The notes: generated from the sequence alone by a model not told the origin. DNA of 64,000 nucleotides from CAWIJJ01 sp963836405 (GCA_963836405.1 CAWIJL010000001.1:1-64000); one strand, 5' to 3'; shown: positions 23,108 to 31,894, counted from the stretch's first letter. Program-made: numbers and translations.

Positions 23108-23883
23108 GCGCCGCAGTCCAACCCATGCACGAAGCCGCGATCCGGCAGTATGCCAAGCAACTGCGGCTGCCGACGGTCGGCGGACAGTTTGCCCGGCTGG
23201 CCGGGCAGGCGGTGAAAGAAAAGCAATCGCATGTGAGCTATTTAGAGGCATTGCTGGAAGCAGAGGTAGAGGAACGAGGCCGCAAGGCGATGGCGCGGCG
23301 GATTCAGGAGGCGCGCTTCCCGGCGGTGAAGACACTGGAGGAGTTTGACTTCCAATGTGCGGCCCACCTACCGGCGGCGCTGTTGCGGAATTTGAGTGAG
23401 GGCGGCTATCTGGCGCGCAAGGAGCCGATCATTTTTCTGGGCGATACAGGGACCGGAAAAACTCACTTGGCGACCGGGTTGGCAGTGGCCGCTTGCCGTC
23501 AGGGTAAACGGGTGCGGTTTGCGACGGCGGCGGAAATGGTTACCGAACTGATCGAAGCCCAGAACCAAGCCGAGTTGACGCGGGTGAGGAATCGCTGGAC
23601 CCGGTACGACCTGATTGTGATCGATGAGCTGGGTTACGTGGTGATGCCGGACACCGCGGCGGAACTGCTGTTTCAAGTCATCGCCGGACGGGCGGAGCGG
23701 GCGGCGGTGATTGTGACAACGAACCTGCCATTTTCAGAGTGGACGACGAAGTTCCCCAACGCGCGGTTGTGCAAGGCGATGCTGGACCGATTGACGGACC
23801 AGGCCCACATCATCGAGACCGGAAAAGACTCGTACCGGTTCCTGCGGACATTGAAGAAGCAAGGCAAAGGAGCGAGAGCATGA
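23104..23883 (+). CDS. istB: IstB-like transposition helper ATPase
   Basis: 259 residues, ATG overlapping the istA stop. Walker A is 'LGDTGTGKTHLA', Walker B 'YDLIVIDELGYV' and sensor 1 'AAVIVTTNLPFSEWT'; the N-terminal helical region includes 'HEAAIRQYAKQLRLPTVGGQ'. Length and motifs match full IstB proteins, so it seems functional although its transposase partner is frameshifted. Its stop overlaps the start of the passenger gene. Confidence 0.92.
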   Translation: MSAAVQPMHEAAIRQYAKQLRLPTVGGQFARLAGQAVKEKQSHVSYLEALLEAEVEERGRKAMARRIQEARFPAVKTLEEFDFQCAAHLPAALLRNLSEGGYLARKEPIIFLGDTGTGKTHLATGLAVAACRQGKRVRFATAAEMVTELIEAQNQAELTRVRNRWTRYDLIVIDELGYVVMPDTAAELLFQVIAGRAERAAVIVTTNLPFSEWTTKFPNARLCKAMLDRLTDQAHIIETGKDSYRFLRTLKKQGKGARA

Positions 23884-24236
23884 AGACGCGGCAATGGTAT
23901 CAGGCGCGAATCCGCTGGGCGCAGATGGTGAAAGGCCGCGGGATTCGCAACTGGGAAGAGGGCCTGTATCTGTTTCGTAGCGAAGACCGCGAGGCGGCGT
24001 TCCGCCGCGCCTTGGAGATCGGGGAGGGTGGACAGAGCGGCGAGGAAGAAGAAACCGGCCGCCGCCCGCGCTGGGTGGAAACCCGTCTGGCGGAGGTGGT
24101 AACGCTGGACTGCTTGGGCGATGAGTTGGCGGAGGATCCCCTGGAGGTGCACTGGATGCGGCTGCCGGCGACCGAGAAGATCGGGTTCGATCACGAATTC
24201 AAGCCGGCCAAGCGGGCACCGGCCAAGTCGCGGTGA
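23880..24236 (+). CDS. DUF4288-like passenger protein of the IS21 element
   Basis: A 118-residue protein whose ATG overlaps the istB TGA (ATGA), so it is translated with the transposition genes. It reads 'KTRQWYQARIRWAQMVKGRG', 'NWEEGLYLFRSEDREAAFRR' and 'PRWVETRLAEVVTLDCLGDE', a small alpha/beta pattern like DUF4288 ('WY.v.l.....e.iylf...d.eeA...A'). DUF4288 proteins have no established function that I know of. A Lys/Ala tail follows. It lies inside the terminal repeats, so it moves with the element. Confidence 0.65.
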   Translation: MKTRQWYQARIRWAQMVKGRGIRNWEEGLYLFRSEDREAAFRRALEIGEGGQSGEEEETGRRPRWVETRLAEVVTLDCLGDELAEDPLEVHWMRLPATEKIGFDHEFKPAKRAPAKSR

Positions 24237-24254
24237 CAGCCCGGCGGGGGCGGC

Positions 24255-24341
24255 TTTTTTCGAGGACCCGCCCTCCGCTACGCCCTAAACGCTCGGCCTA
24301 CGGCCTCGCAGGGCTTCGCTGCGGCCGGGTCCTCGAAAAAA
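24255..24341. terminator. Long inverted repeat behind the passenger gene
   Basis: Arms TTTTTTCGAGGACCCG (24255-24270) and its exact complement (24326-24341) enclose 55 bases that contain smaller CGGCCTACGGCC-like palindromes. On both strands a stem followed by T or preceded by A runs would form, which suits a two-way terminator near the element end. Confidence 0.55.
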
Positions 24342-24469
24342 CAGGAAAGGTGGTAAACGCCAAGATCCTAGACTATTAGGCGGAACGGTTCAAAAAGAGG
24401 CGCCCGCCACGGCAGGCGAAATGACGGCCCGGGTGGGGCCAAATGAGAGTATCAAAAGGGGCCAAATCA

Positions 24470-24882
24470 AGTTGACGAACGCACCGGGTCGATGAGAAGT
24501 AGATCCACTGACTGTCGCGCGAGAACGACGGAGCCGCGTCATCGGACGGGCCCTCCACGACTGGAGTGGGCTGTCCACCCCCCACATCGACGATGCTAAT
24601 GTCCCACGATCCGTCGGAGGCCTGAGTGTCGAAGACGATGCGACGGCCGTCGGGCGACCAGCGCGGCGAGCCGCACACGCGCGCGGACGTCAGCGCAGTG
24701 GGACTGGAGCCGTCCGCGTTGGCAACCCAGATTTGCGACCGTCCCGAGCGATTAGACGCGAAGACAACGCGCGAGCCATCCGGCGAGAACTCGGGGCTGG
24801 TATCGACGAAGGTCGACGACATGGGGCTGCGGAGCAGATTCCCGTTCTCAATATCCCAGATCTCCGAATTGTCGGCGCCATT
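24470..24882 (-). pseudogene. TolB/WD40-type propeller protein, upstream part
   Basis: The minus strand reads 'NSEIWDIENGNLLRSPMSST', 'SPEFSPDGSRVVFASNRSGR', 'SPRWSPDGRRIVFDTQASDG' and 'APSFSRDSQWIYFSSTR', three propeller blades. It then runs into the IS21 end. A TGA lies in frame just upstream of the first recognisable residue, so this piece has also lost its 5' end. It joins in sense to 20999-21455. Confidence 0.7.
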
Positions 24883-25210
24883 TCAGCCGGTTTCGGTCGG
24901 CGCCATCGGCGCCAGTGATGCCCGGCCTATTGCCGGGGACGCGGTAGGAACTCTACATCAGTTTTTAAATTACTCTTTGTCGTCGGCCACGGATGGGGGC
25001 TATGATTGCTCTCTGCGGCAATTGCTCATGTTCTCACGGACGAAGGTCCTGGCTGTCGGTGGCATTGCCGTTCGAAGATCGCGATGCCGACCGAAATCAC
25101 CCCAACTCAGGCTTATGCCTGGTGGTCGCCGCGGCCGACTGCCTGCCATCCACGGCTAGCTCTTCATTGATCCAGATCCTGCTGGCGGCGCGGGAGGGCG
25201 GCATATGGCC
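24883..25210. other. Gap with no recognisable gene
   Basis: No frame here resembles the expected upstream part of the propeller gene, and no RNA or repeat is evident. It separates the propeller relic from the IS630 element. Confidence 0.45.
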
Positions 25211-26441
25211 TAGTATATCGTTTCACTAAATAGTATCCTGACTGTTTGAAGCCAGCGCGTCGAACTTCTTCCAACGATGAACCACTGGCGCGGCGTTGAT
25301 TTCCGCGATTCCCAGTAGGATGCGTTGGCGGAGTTCTTCCCAGGATTGCACGCGGATGTGCCGAAGGAAGGTGCGCGCCATCTTGCCAAAGAGAGTTTCC
25401 ACAATATTGAGCCACGAGCCGTGCTTTGGGGTCAGCACGTATTGGAAGCGGTTGGGGCGGGTGGCCAGAAAAGGCTCGGGTCTCTTTGGAGATATGCGCT
25501 GAGTGGTTGTCCAAGATGATTCGAATGGTGCAATCGGCCGGGTAATACTGGTCGAGATCCTTGAGCAGACCGATGAATTCCCGGCTGCGATGCCGCCGTT
25601 CAACTCGGGCTGTGACATGCCCCTCATGTAGATCCAACGCTGCCAGAATCGAACACGTTCCGAGGCGTTTGTATTCATGATCGCGGCCCACGTTGGTATG
25701 TTTTCCGGGAACCGGCGGCAGATCGGGTGCCGTGTTGGCAATCGCCTGAAGGCCCGGTTTTTCATCGACGGACACCGTGATCACGGCGGGGCGTCCTTCA
25801 CCGCTGCGCGGCGCTTCGTTCTGCAGCGCAACCTCTTGATAAACCAGCAATACGTCGCGCATGCGGGCCTCAAAGGCGGGATCACGTTTTTCCAGATAGT
25901 ACCGGACTCGCTCGGGATGGAGAGGCTGTTCGGCCAGTATTCGCTGCACCGTGGCTTTGGCGGCCCGGTTCAAGGAAGGATGTCCCGCCGACATCGCCTC
26001 GCGCCGAACATGCCGCGCCAGCAGACTCCGTGTCCACAGTTCCGCGGCATAGCCGAGTTCCTTGGGCTTTGAACATGCCAAATGGACTACCCAAGCGCGA
26101 GCCTCCTCTGTGATTACCGGGGCGCGTGGACGATGATAGGCATCTTTGAGCGCGGCCTCAGCGCCCATCGCCAGTGCCCTGTCTATCCACTTCCGGACAC
26201 TCTTGCGAGTCATCTTCATCGCCCGCGCAATTCCCGTGACTGTTTCGCCGGCGTGATAACGGCATAGAATCCGGGATCGCTGAACCTCCCGTAAAGACGC
26301 AGTTCGCGACTGGCTCAACTGCTGCAACTCCGTCAACTGCTCGACACTCAGGGCCAATTTAGGAAGTCGGGTTTTGCCTGCCATGCCTAAGGGTAGCAGG
26401 AACAATTTTGTCAGGTTATGTTTTGTTGAAACGAAATACTA
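25211..26441. mobile_element. IS630-family element with imperfect terminal inverted repeats
   Basis: The ends read TAGTATATCGTTTCACTAAA on the left and, reverse complemented, TAGTATTTCGTTTCAACAAA on the right; similarity continues to CCTGAC at about 32 bases. Both outer ends carry TA, matching the TA target of IS630/Tc1/mariner elements. The single transposase gene is on the minus strand and frameshifted. Confidence 0.8.
25226..26405 (-). pseudogene. IS630-family transposase, frameshifted
   Basis: The N-terminus has a paired helix-turn-helix ('VQRSRILCRYHAGETVTGIA', 'KMTRKSVRKWIDRALAMG'). The DDE core shows 'ITVSVDEKPGLQAI' (first Asp) and 'IRIILDNHSAHISKET' (second Asp). Just after this, at about 25490, the frame shifts by one and continues 'RFQYVLTPKHGSWLNIVETL' with the Glu, then 'QSWEELRQRILLGIAEINAA' to the stop at 25226. 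An unshifted reading would lack the catalytic Glu. Some IS630 elements use ribosomal frameshifting; I see no clear slippery run here, so decay is more likely. Confidence 0.82.
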
Positions 26442-26694
26442 GTCGCTTACGGCAGCGAACAAACTCGGATCCCCACGTCGCGGTGCCTTTCGCCGGCCGG
26501 CTGGTGTTGATGTGTGCCCGCCGGCACCGCCCTGCCGGTCTCGGCAGCGCCAAAACCGGCCAGATTGGCGCCGCCTTATTCCGCGCTAACAAGCTGGGGC
26601 TTCCATGCAGTTCGGCGCTGGAATGGCAGTACGCTTCTAGTGTAGTGCGTCGTAAATAGTGACGAATAATGTGCGTCGTACGTCTCTATAATTA
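26442..26694. other. Intergenic stretch between two IS630 elements
   Basis: No gene is seen. Around 26545-26595 there is a CAGCG.CAAAACCGGC ... CGCTAACA stretch that resembles 9618-9660. Near 26637-26683 two GTGCGTCGTA repeats probably form the left end of the next IS630 element. Confidence 0.4.
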
Positions 26695-26706
26695 AGGAGG
26701 CGTTCA

Positions 26707-27003
26707 ATGCGCGTTGCCCCGCCGGTCACCCTCCATAGATCGCAACGAGAAACTCTCCAACAATGGGCTCGATCGCGCCCTCTTCCCGCGCGGCAGGTTG
26801 AGCGCGCCAAGATCGTGCTCTTGGCGGCCGAGGGCAAGACGGATTTGGAGATTGCCGCCAGCTTGAAGATCAGTAATCAAAAAGCAGCACGCTGGCGGAA
26901 GCGGTATCTCCGGTTGGGTTTGGCGGGCTTGGTAAAGGATGCGCCCCGTCCCGGCCGCAAGCCCGCCATCTCCGCCAAGGTCAAAGAGGAATTGATCCGT
27001 AGA
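26707..27003 (+). pseudogene. IS630-family transposase, N-terminal 100 codons, cut by copy B
   Basis: An AAGGAGG six bases upstream of the ATG at 26707 is a strong start. The protein begins 'MRVAPPVTLHRSQRETLQQW' and continues 'ARQVERAKIVLLAAEGKTDL' and 'EIAASLKISNQKAARWRKRY', then 'GLAGLVKDAPRPGRKPAISA', the usual paired helix-turn-helix and linker of IS630 transposases. At 27004 the sequence enters the IS21-like copy B. The DDE core is not found on the far side of copy B, so the rest was deleted. Confidence 0.78.
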
Positions 27004-27209
27004 CTTCGGCACGCGCGAGAAGTGACCCACCTGTGCTTGCCAAAAATGACTCAGGCAGTCTGTAGCTGAGCCACACTCCCGCTGGCAGCCGCGCAAAACG
27101 TGGCGCCGTTTCCGGTACAGTGTTGATTTCGTAATGAGCCGGAGGTTTGCGCCCTGGAGAGGAGTAGATTCCCCTCCAGGGCAGGAGCTTCTGGGAGTCA
27201 TCACCTCCC

Positions 27210-27717
27210 ATGGGCCCTACCGAGAATCTTACAGGTCCGCACAAAAGGCAAGGGGCTGGGCGACGGAAACAATCCGGGCGTCGGCCGCGAACACGCCGGT
27301 GTCTGCTAAAAGGATGCGAGCAGCGCTTTCACCCCGGCCGGGTCCGACAGCGTTATTGCAGCGAAGAGTGCCGGGAAGGGGCACGGGAATGGTCGCGGTG
27401 GAAGGCCCAGCAAAGATATCGGGCGACCACGGCAGGCAAACAGAAACGGAACGGGCAAAGCCGGCGCTACCGCGAGCACACGAAAAGCCGGAAACCCGCA
27501 GAGCCAGAGGCGGTTAACGACGCCGCGAGGGTAATCACTACAGAACATTTTTTTCGATCATTCGTGCGACCGGCCCGGCTGCTACGTGGGATTCGAGCGT
27601 GGGCGGCGAAGTCCTTTACAACGCTTCTGCTCGCACGACTGCCGGCACGCGATGGAGAGCGTCAGGGAAAGGGAGCAGCGGTGGAAACAGGCGCGTGATT
27701 TAATCCGGAGATATTGA
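27210..27717 (+). CDS. Double zinc-ribbon protein, second ribbon in the +1 frame (copy B)
   Basis: The first frame (27210-27698, 162 codons) has ribbon one, 'RCLLKGCEQRFHPGRVRQRY' then CSEECREGAREWSRW, and a basic linker 'TTAGKQKRNGQSRRYREHTK'. A T7 run at 27548-27554 precedes a +1 shift, after which ribbon two reads 'FDHSCDRPGCYVGFERGRRS', FCSHDCRHAME and 'REREQRWKQARDLIRRY' to a TGA at 27715-27717. The two ribbons are similar in spacing (C-x4-C, about 14-16 residues, C-x3-C). The joined product would be about 169 residues. A related broken ribbon gene lies at 31895-32010. Confidence 0.6.
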
Positions 27718-27754
27718 TCGGCTGGCGGGGCTCGGCATACATTCAGCCTGTCCG

Positions 27755-28861
27755 ATGCAACTGGAGTTTCACCAACTCGACCGGCGTTGGGAGCACCTGC
27801 GAGTGCGCCATGCAGGGCGGCAGCGGCGGCTGTTGGCGTCGCTAGCTGACAGTGGGCAGCAAACGCCCATCGTGGTGGTGGCCGCCGAAGGCCAGGGCGA
27901 CCATTACGTGGTGATCGACGGCTACAAGCGGATCGCGGCGCTGGAGCAACTGGGGCGGGACACGGTGGAAGCCGTGGTGTGGCCGATGAGCGAGGCGGCG
28001 GCCGTAGTGCTGGACCGCTCGCTGCGTTTATCCGAACACGAGACCGCGCTGGAGGTGGGTTGGCTGTTGGCGGAGTTGGAGCGGCGCTTCGATTACGGGC
28101 TGGATGAGTTGGCGCGCCGGTTCGATCGCAGCGTGAGTTGGGTATCGAGGCGGCTGGCGCTGGTGGAGGTTTTACCGGAAGCGATCCAGCAACAGGTGCG
28201 CGAGGGCAAGATTCTGGCGCAGATGGCCATGAAGTTTCTGGTGCCGGTGGCGCGTCAAAGCCTGGAGGATTGCCAGCGGATGGCGGCCATCTTCGCCGCA
28301 CACCACGGCGATACGCGTGCCGGCGGCCAGTTGTATGCAGCGTGGCGCAAAGGTTCTCCGGCAATCCGCCAACGCATTCTCGACGATCCCGAGTTGTTCT
28401 TCAAAGCGCAGCGGCAGGCGCAGGAGCAAGCTCCGGCCGGAACCGGCGCCGAACTGTTACGCGATCTGGAAATGGTGGCGGCGATTGTGAACCGCGCCCA
28501 GCGGCGACTGGCGGGCGCGGCTGCCACGGAGGTGGATGAGCAGCAAGCGAAAGCGGCGCGGTATCAGATCGAGCGCATTCAAAAGCAGCTGCATCGCATC
28601 GACGAAAAAATCCAACCGGAGAAGACACCCCATGTTGAGCCAGGCACAACGGACCACGATTCTGGAACTGAATGCGCAGCACGTGAGCAAACGCGAGATC
28701 GCACGGGTACTGGGAGTCTCCCGCGTGGCCGTGCGCAAAGTTCTACGATCCAACTCGACCACCCTGCCGGAACTGCATCGAACCGAGAAGGCGGAGCCCT
28801 ACCGGCCTCAGATCCTGGAGCTTTTCGACAAGTGCCAGGGGAATCTCGTGCGAGTCCATGA
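27755..28861 (+). CDS. ParB/Srx-type N-terminal domain protein (copy B)
   Basis: Identical to the copy A protein. The ParB N-terminal fold (residues about 25-110) is followed by the helix-turn-helix 'LARRFDRSVSWVSRRLALVE' and 'EAIQQQVREGKILAQMAMKF', then a long helical region with 'IERIQKQLHRIDEKIQPEKT'. It begins 37 bases after the zinc-ribbon gene and overlaps istA by 230 bases, which implies co-expression. True ParB proteins work with ParA and parS; neither is visible in this element, so a transposition or target-choice role is inferred. Confidence 0.82.
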   Translation: MQLEFHQLDRRWEHLRVRHAGRQRRLLASLADSGQQTPIVVVAAEGQGDHYVVIDGYKRIAALEQLGRDTVEAVVWPMSEAAAVVLDRSLRLSEHETALEVGWLLAELERRFDYGLDELARRFDRSVSWVSRRLALVEVLPEAIQQQVREGKILAQMAMKFLVPVARQSLEDCQRMAAIFAAHHGDTRAGGQLYAAWRKGSPAIRQRILDDPELFFKAQRQAQEQAPAGTGAELLRDLEMVAAIVNRAQRRLAGAAATEVDEQQAKAARYQIERIQKQLHRIDEKIQPEKTPHVEPGTTDHDSGTECAAREQTRDRTGTGSLPRGRAQSSTIQLDHPAGTASNREGGALPASDPGAFRQVPGESRASP

Positions 28862-30032
28862 GGAACTGGTGGCGGCGGGGGCGGAGATGTCGTATGCCGC
28901 GTTGACCTCGTTCTGCCGGCGGCATGGAATCGGCTACGCGCCGCCCACGCCGGCGGGCCAGTATGATTTTGCGCCTGGGGAGGAGATGCAGCACGACACG
29001 TCTCCGCATGAGCTCGAACTGGACGGCAGGAAGCGCAAGGTGCAGACCGCGTCTGCGGTGCTGTGCTATTCGCGGATGCTGTTCTTCCAGTGCTATCCCA
29101 CCTTCCGGCGTTTCGACTGCAAAGTCTTTCTCACGGAAGCGCTACGCTACTTCGGCGGCGCGGCAGCGCGGACCATGATCGATAACACGCACGTGGTGGT
29201 GCTGCGTGGCAGCGGACGCGACATGGTGCCGGTACCGGAGATGGCTGCTTTTGGCGAGCGTTTCGGCTTTCAGTTCGTGGCGCACGCGATTGGCAATGCC
29301 AACCGTTCGGGACGGGTGGAGCGCCCCTTCCATTTCATCGAGCATAACTTTCTGGCGGGGCGCACCTTCCGCAGTTGGGAGGATCTGAATCAGCGGGCAC
29401 GGCAGTGGTGCGATAAGGTCAACTCGACTTACAAGAAACACATCCGCGCGGTTCCGCGAGAGCTGTTCGCGGTGGAGCGGCTGCATCTGAAGCCGCTGCC
29501 GTCGTGGATTCCGGAAGTCTACCGGCTGCAGCAGCGGCTGGTGGATATCGAAGGCTACGTGGCGTTGAACAGCAACCGCTATTCGGTGCCGGTGGAGTGG
29601 ATCGGGCGCCGCGTAGAGGTGCGCGAGACCAGGGACAAGATCGAGATTCAACTCGATACCCGCCAACTGGTGACACACCGGCGCATCGCCGAAGCCGAGC
29701 ACCAGCGCGTGATGCTGGCGGAGCACCGCCCGCCGCGCGGTCACAGAGACGCGCGTCCCGATCCGCATCCCGAAGAGCAGGCCATCATCACCGCCGCGCC
29801 GGAACTGGCCGACTATGTCGTGGGGTTGAAACAGCACAGCCGTAAGGTGGTCACACTTGCCCTGCGGCAACTGCTGCGGTTTGTGCGCGAGTATCCGCGT
29901 GAACCGCTGGTGGGAGCGGTGGAAGAGGCCGCCCGTTATGGGCTTTACGATCTGGACCGGCTGGAGAGGATGATTCTGCGCCGCGTGACGCGCGAATACT
30001 TTCTGCTCGATGAGGGGCCCAACGATGACTGA
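28632..30032 (+). CDS. istA: IstA-like transposase (copy B)
   Basis: 466 residues, intact, with the same helix-turn-helix, DDE core and C-terminal barrel as copy A. Residue 14 is His (CAC) where copy A has Arg (CGC). A G-to-A change at a CpG is the cause, so this may be the younger or mutated copy. An upstream in-frame ATG at 28536 exists, but the ATG at 28632 gives the standard N-terminus 'MLSQAQRTTILELNAQHVSK'. Confidence 0.92.
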   Translation: MLSQAQRTTILELNAQHVSKREIARVLGVSRVAVRKVLRSNSTTLPELHRTEKAEPYRPQILELFDKCQGNLVRVHEELVAAGAEMSYAALTSFCRRHGIGYAPPTPAGQYDFAPGEEMQHDTSPHELELDGRKRKVQTASAVLCYSRMLFFQCYPTFRRFDCKVFLTEALRYFGGAAARTMIDNTHVVVLRGSGRDMVPVPEMAAFGERFGFQFVAHAIGNANRSGRVERPFHFIEHNFLAGRTFRSWEDLNQRARQWCDKVNSTYKKHIRAVPRELFAVERLHLKPLPSWIPEVYRLQQRLVDIEGYVALNSNRYSVPVEWIGRRVEVRETRDKIEIQLDTRQLVTHRRIAEAEHQRVMLAEHRPPRGHRDARPDPHPEEQAIITAAPELADYVVGLKQHSRKVVTLALRQLLRFVREYPREPLVGAVEEAARYGLYDLDRLERMILRRVTREYFLLDEGPNDD

Positions 30033-30750
30033 AGAACTGGAACAACTGCTGAAGAACCTCAAGCTCAAGCGCATCCTGGAGATCTATGACGAACAGTTGC
30101 GCGCCGCCGACAAGGACGACATCAGCTACTCGGAGTTTGTGACGCGTCTGGTGCGCGCGCAGTTTCAGGCCCGGCAGGAGGGCGCGCTGGAGTGGCGCAT
30201 CCAGCGCGCCAGGCTGCCCGAGCGCTGGACGCTGGAGACGTTCCCCTTCGCGCGCCAGCCGGGCGTCAATCGCAAACAGATCCGCGGGTTTGCGGAGTTG
30301 GAGTTCATCGCCAAGGCGGAAAATATCGTGTTCGTCGGCAAGACAGCCGTTGGCAAAACAGGATTAGCTTCCGGCCTGCTGATGAAGGCGCTGGAGAACG
30401 GCTACCGGTGTCAATTTATCAAGGCCCAGGACCTGTTCGATGAAATGTATGCGTCGCTGGCGGATCGTTCGACGCGGCAGCTGCTGAATCGTCTGGCGCG
30501 GCTGGACGTCCTTTTGATCGACGAATTTGGATATTTGAATCTGAAACCGGAGCAGTCGAACATCTTTTTCAAGCTGATGGAAGAACGCTACCGGCGGCGT
30601 CCCACAATCCTCACCACGAATCTCGTCTACGACGAGTGGCCTAATTTTCTGGGCAACCGGCCCATGGTAGAAGCCTTGCTGAGCCGGTTGCGGCATTACT
30701 GCCACACCGTCGTTATCGACGGCCCGCCATTGCGCGAACCGCAAGGCTGA
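30025..30750 (+). CDS. istB: IstB-like transposition helper ATPase (copy B)
   Basis: 241 residues, identical to copy A. The ATG at 30025 overlaps the last codons of istA. Walker A 'VGKTAVGKTGLA', Walker B 'VLLIDEFGYLNL' and the C-terminal 'LLSRLRHYCHTVVIDGPPLR' are present. It should be functional. Confidence 0.92.
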   Translation: MTEELEQLLKNLKLKRILEIYDEQLRAADKDDISYSEFVTRLVRAQFQARQEGALEWRIQRARLPERWTLETFPFARQPGVNRKQIRGFAELEFIAKAENIVFVGKTAVGKTGLASGLLMKALENGYRCQFIKAQDLFDEMYASLADRSTRQLLNRLARLDVLLIDEFGYLNLKPEQSNIFFKLMEERYRRRPTILTTNLVYDEWPNFLGNRPMVEALLSRLRHYCHTVVIDGPPLREPQG

Positions 30751-30760
30751 GGACGCCAGC

Positions 30761-31084
30761 ATGGACGGCCAGGAAGAATATGTTCGCCAGGTGCTGGAGG
30801 CGTACCGCAAGACGCCGGGCACGATGGGGACGGTGCGTCGTGCCGACCGGCTGCTGGCAGCGCAACTGTATCAACGCGGCCTTTCGCTGAAGGTCATCGA
30901 AAATGCGTTGGTGCTGGCCGCCACGCGTCGCCTGATTCGGCCGTCCGAAGCACCGCCTCTGGGCACGATTCGCTCGCTGGCCTATTTCCTGCCTGTCATC
31001 GAGGAAGTGCTGGCGTCGCACGTCAGCCCGGAGTACTTCGAATATCTTCGGTACAAACTCGCACGCACCGCGCCACCTCGCTGA
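30761..31084 (+). CDS. 107-aa accessory protein of the IS21-like element (copy B)
   Basis: Identical to copy A and 11 bases behind istB. Helical, with basic patches ('AATRRLIRPSEAPPLG') and ends 'YFEYLRYKLARTAPPR'. The downstream hairpin array follows within three bases of the stop, which suggests that it ends the operon. No function is known to me. Confidence 0.7.
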   Translation: MDGQEEYVRQVLEAYRKTPGTMGTVRRADRLLAAQLYQRGLSLKVIENALVLAATRRLIRPSEAPPLGTIRSLAYFLPVIEEVLASHVSPEYFEYLRYKLARTAPPR

Positions 31085-31086
31085 AC

Positions 31087-31193
31087 GCGCCTCCGGCGCG
31101 GATGATGGAAAACCACCCCGCACGCCTTCGGCGTGGATGATACTGCTCGTCCTTCCAGCCAAACCAACGAACACCGCCTTCGGCGTGGATGAT
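31087..31193. repeat. Three UUCG-type mini-palindromes at the end of copy B
   Basis: Units at 31087-31106, 31122-31141 and 31174-31193 share CGGCG(T/C)GGATGAT after a short stem. Units two and three contain GCCTTCGGC, which in RNA is a very stable UUCG-capped hairpin. Same as 13882-13988. Confidence 0.7.
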
Positions 31194-31309
31194 GCCCCGT
31201 ATCTCTTTTCCCAGTCCTGTTCCCGGCCTGGGTCACTTCAACCAAGCCCTAATGGGTCACTCTTGCCAAGCGCTGAAGCCAATAGAGATTCCGGAAAACA
31301 CTGACGAAA

Positions 31310-31684
31310 CCTCGGTGCTGCGTACGGCCTACCTCTGGTGCGGGCTCCGCATTCACTTCGTCCTTCGCCTGGCGTGGCTGATCCGGTCTCGTTGTCGTGA
31401 TCGTCGGAAGCCTTGCGCCCGCCCAAAGCCGCGTCATGAAACTGATTGACCTGGATGGGATTTACGACAGGGTCGAGCACTTTACCGCCTATGCTGTCCT
31501 CGCCGCCCTCCCCAGCCTCGACCGCTTCCGCTGCCTGCGCCCTTGGGCAATCGCCGCCTTTCTCCTCGTGCTCGGCGCTCTCCTAGAATCGCTCAACTCG
31601 TCAGCCCAGGCCGTTCCTGCGGATCGCACGACCTCCTGGCGAACGCGTCCGGCATCTTTGCCGGTGTACCGTGATACGGATGAT
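31310..31684 (+). pseudogene. VanZ-like membrane protein, frameshifted
   Basis: Three frames contribute: 'LRTAYLWCGLRIHFVLRLAW' first, then 'GLVVVIVGSLAPAQSRVMKL', 'DRVEHFTAYAVLAALPSLDR' and 'AIAAFLLVLGALLE', and after another shift 'GSHDLLANASGIFAGVP' before a TGA. This is the VanZ fold pattern (D...HF.aY..l ... R..s..DllaN..G...G). The intact relative is at 38687-39148. Two frameshifts make it a pseudogene. Its position before a decayed UDP-glucose dehydrogenase suggests an old exopolysaccharide locus. Confidence 0.7.
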
Positions 31685-31894
31685 CAGGCTCGCATTCCGC
31701 CTTTAGGTCAGCGCTCCGCTACCCGCCACTTCCGTCAAGCTCGGAGAATCCGGCTCACTTCACGGCATTTCTCCAGCAGCGGTTTCAGCGGCCGCACCGA
31801 CGTGCTCACCCGGCTCGGGAATGACGGCGGGCCACGTCGTACGACTGCCCACGCGCATCAGCGGCGCAAGCGATTGCACATTGCACCGACGGCC

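Larger units (their letters stand above)
21456..24469. mobile_element. IS21-family element with a DUF4288-like passenger gene
   Basis: A 3.0-kb element bounded by imperfect inverted repeats of about 39 bases: left starts TGAATTGGCCCCTTTCGATA, right (reverse complement) TGATTTGGCCCCTTTTGATA, each with a second TTTGGCCCCACC copy inside. It is clearly different from copies A and B. It contains a frameshifted istA, an intact istB and a third gene overlapping istB. No clean target duplication is seen; instead the flanks hold two diverged versions of the same codons. Confidence 0.85.
27004..31280. mobile_element. IS21-like element with ParB-like and zinc-ribbon genes, copy B (reads rightwards)
   Basis: Inverted duplicate of 13795-18071; every one of the five proteins is identical except one IstA residue. 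It sits between a cut IS630 transposase on the left and a decayed VanZ-like gene on the right. I do not find matching target duplications (left flank ...TTGATCCGTAGA, right flank CCAATAGAGATT read inwards), so a deletion next to one end is likely. Its gene order is zinc-ribbon, ParB-like, istA, istB, 107-aa protein. Confidence 0.88.
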
